Source: JBBQDZ01 sp038237515
GTDB lineage: Bacteria > Actinomycetota > Thermoleophilia > Gaiellales > Gaiellaceae
Reading direction: 5' to 3'
DNA length: 15,131 bases
Assembly: GCA_038237515.1 (NCBI GenBank)
Contig: JBBRYP010000080.1
Span: forward strand, 1-15,131
Numbering within the stretch: the stretch's first letter is position 1; each line of letters begins with the position of its first letter. Shown here piece by piece: positions 14,471 through 15,131 of the stretch. Below the pieces are notes generated by a model. That model saw nothing but the letters and a program-made list of their open reading frames with translations. It had not been told where the DNA came from and made no database searches. Position numbers and translations under genes: made by a program.

Positions 14471-14476
14471 AGACTA
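14471..14476 (-). promoter_or_regulatory. Possible -10 box, leaderless start of the redoxin gene
   Basis: TAGTCT on the minus strand ends 6 nt before the ATG at 14464, matching the TANNNT -10 pattern at the spacing expected for a leaderless transcript. No Shine-Dalgarno precedes the ATG and no good -35 is visible. Leaderless genes are common in actinobacteria. Confidence 0.3.
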
Positions 14477-14638
14477 CAAAACGAAGCCCCGGCTCGGCGT
14501 GGGCGTAGGGCGGGCGGGGCGCGGCGCGGGGTGGGGAGTGAAGTCTCTTGCGTCTCCGGAGGGCCAGGCAGGCGGCTTTGCGGAGCGCGATCGAGTGCGA
14601 CCGAGGCGGGGCGAGGGGCGGTGAATCGTTTCGCTCTT

Positions 14639-14671
14639 CCGGGGGGCTCTCGCCTCCCCGGAGTCCCCCGG
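14639..14671. repeat. GC-rich hairpin
   Basis: CCGGGGGGCTC (14639-14649) pairs with GAGTCCCCCGG (14661-14671), 11 bp with one G-T wobble, loop 11 nt. It has the same style as the two hairpins further right: a run of G against a run of C. Confidence 0.55.
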
Positions 14672-14706
14672 CGGCCATACAGGCGGGAGCAGTTGGACGC
14701 TCCGCC

Positions 14707-14761
14707 TGCGGCTCCGCTGGCTGGGGGAAAGTGGCTTTCCCCCATCAGCCCCCTCGGCACA
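14707..14761 (+). repeat. REP-like palindromic element, left copy
   Basis: Begins TGCGGCTCCGC, contains the perfect hairpin GGGGGAAAG (14723-14731) / CTTTCCCCC (14735-14743) with a 3-nt loop, and ends AGCCCCCTCGGCACA. The same order of blocks occurs in reverse orientation at 15025-15086, so the two are related copies. Confidence 0.65.
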
Positions 14762-14915
14762 ACTGGACTGGGCCTTCGGCCCCGCAGATACCAATGGATG
14801 GCTCCGACAAGCAAGCGCGCCCAGGGATGATCTCCCGGGCTGCCGTGACGGCTGCTGGGGAAGCTCTCCCCCAGACCGGTGCTGGAGGGCTCGTGGTCCC
14901 AGACGCTGTCCTCCG

Positions 14916-14951
14916 CGGTGATGGAGAACCCGACCCGGACGGTGATGGAGA
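14916..14951. repeat. Short direct repeats CGGTGATGGAGA
   Basis: CGGTGATGGAGA occurs at 14916-14927 and 14940-14951, 24 bp apart. A partial third copy, GGATGGAGA, is at 14982-14990. On the minus strand one frame reads a repeated FSIT/LSIT/LSIL pattern, so it could be a relic of repetitive coding DNA, but there is no supporting ORF. Confidence 0.45.
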
Positions 14952-15024
14952 GCGTCTGTGCCCAGAGAACCTCCTCGGCGAGGATGGAGAGGTGTTGGTA
15001 TGCACGAGCCGGTAGGCGAGTGCA

Positions 15025-15086
15025 TGTGCCCGGAGGGGGCGAAGGGGGGAACTCCGTTCCCCCCTTGGAGCGGAGGCGGAGCCGCA
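15025..15086 (-). repeat. REP-like palindromic element, right copy (inverted)
   Basis: On the minus strand it begins TGCGGCTCCGCCTCCGCT, contains an 11-bp perfect hairpin AAGGGGGGAAC (15042-15052) / GTTCCCCCCTT (15056-15066) with a 3-nt loop, and ends CGCCCCCTCCGGGCACA. It matches the left copy block by block with small indels. The pair brackets about 263 bp. Confidence 0.65.
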
Positions 15087-15131
15087 GCGATAACTCCTCG
15101 AAGGGTGTAGGCGGCCGGGGGGTCTCGGGGG

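Larger units (their letters stand above)
14465..15131. other. Non-coding region with palindromic repeats
   Basis: About 670 bp with no gene I can support. Open frames exist on both strands but they are rich in Arg/Pro/Gly/Ser, lack recognisable domains and cross several perfect hairpins. No tRNA or rRNA is seen. The region contains the hairpins, the inverted repeat pair and the short direct repeats listed separately. It may continue beyond the window. Confidence 0.6.

Noticed and set aside
14465..15131. CRISPR array or tRNA in the repeat-rich tail
   Set aside because: The repeats are few, of unequal spacing and palindromic in different ways; no cloverleaf could be drawn.

Overview
The window looks like chromosomal DNA of a very GC-rich actinobacterium, probably a metagenomic relative of Thermoleophilia (Gaiellales or Solirubrobacterales). 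The grounds are strong G/C at third codon positions, 4-bp overlapping starts and stops (ATGA, GTGA), GTG starts, few Shine-Dalgarno sequences, an nSTAND-WD40 protein and GC-rich palindromic repeats. This placement is inference from style; there is no rRNA gene body or universal marker to confirm it.

Positions 1-8404 hold a catabolic island. On the minus strand two transcription units run toward position 1. The first is ridA-dadA (7312 to 5658). The second, behind its own promoter, is an APC amino-acid permease, three different short-chain dehydrogenases, acetaldehyde dehydrogenase and 4-hydroxy-2-oxoacid aldolase (5405 to 92). A D-2-hydroxyacid dehydrogenase (7355-8404, plus) diverges from ridA. 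Together they suggest uptake of a hydroxylated (perhaps D-) amino acid, oxidation to the imine, RidA-assisted hydrolysis to a 2-oxoacid, then aldol cleavage to pyruvate plus an aldehyde that becomes acyl-CoA. The acetaldehyde dehydrogenase carries a frameshift. The aldolase is cut in half and joined to a boxA-like rRNA antitermination sequence at the window edge.

Positions 8404-9525 hold decayed genes: an unidentified C-terminal remnant (minus), a FadR/GntR regulator with a stop and a frameshift (plus), a VOC-domain stub (plus) and a strong hairpin. Positions 9516-12184 (minus) hold a SIR2-like protein overlapping an nSTAND-WD40 protein by GTGA. This pairing resembles STAND-type conflict or defence systems, but the second gene has many lesions and the first has one frameshift in a G run.

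Positions 12360-14464 (minus) hold a polytopic GT-C-like membrane protein preceded by an AhpE-like peroxiredoxin. The peroxiredoxin is the most notable item in the window. Its peroxidatic cysteine position is an in-frame UGA, homology continues on both sides, and a hairpin with a G near the start of its apical loop sits 22 nt downstream, as expected of a bacterial SECIS. It is very likely a selenoprotein, which a standard annotation would cut to a 104-residue fragment lacking its active site.

Positions 14465-15131 contain no recognisable gene. They hold several GC-rich hairpins and a pair of related palindromic elements in inverted orientation.
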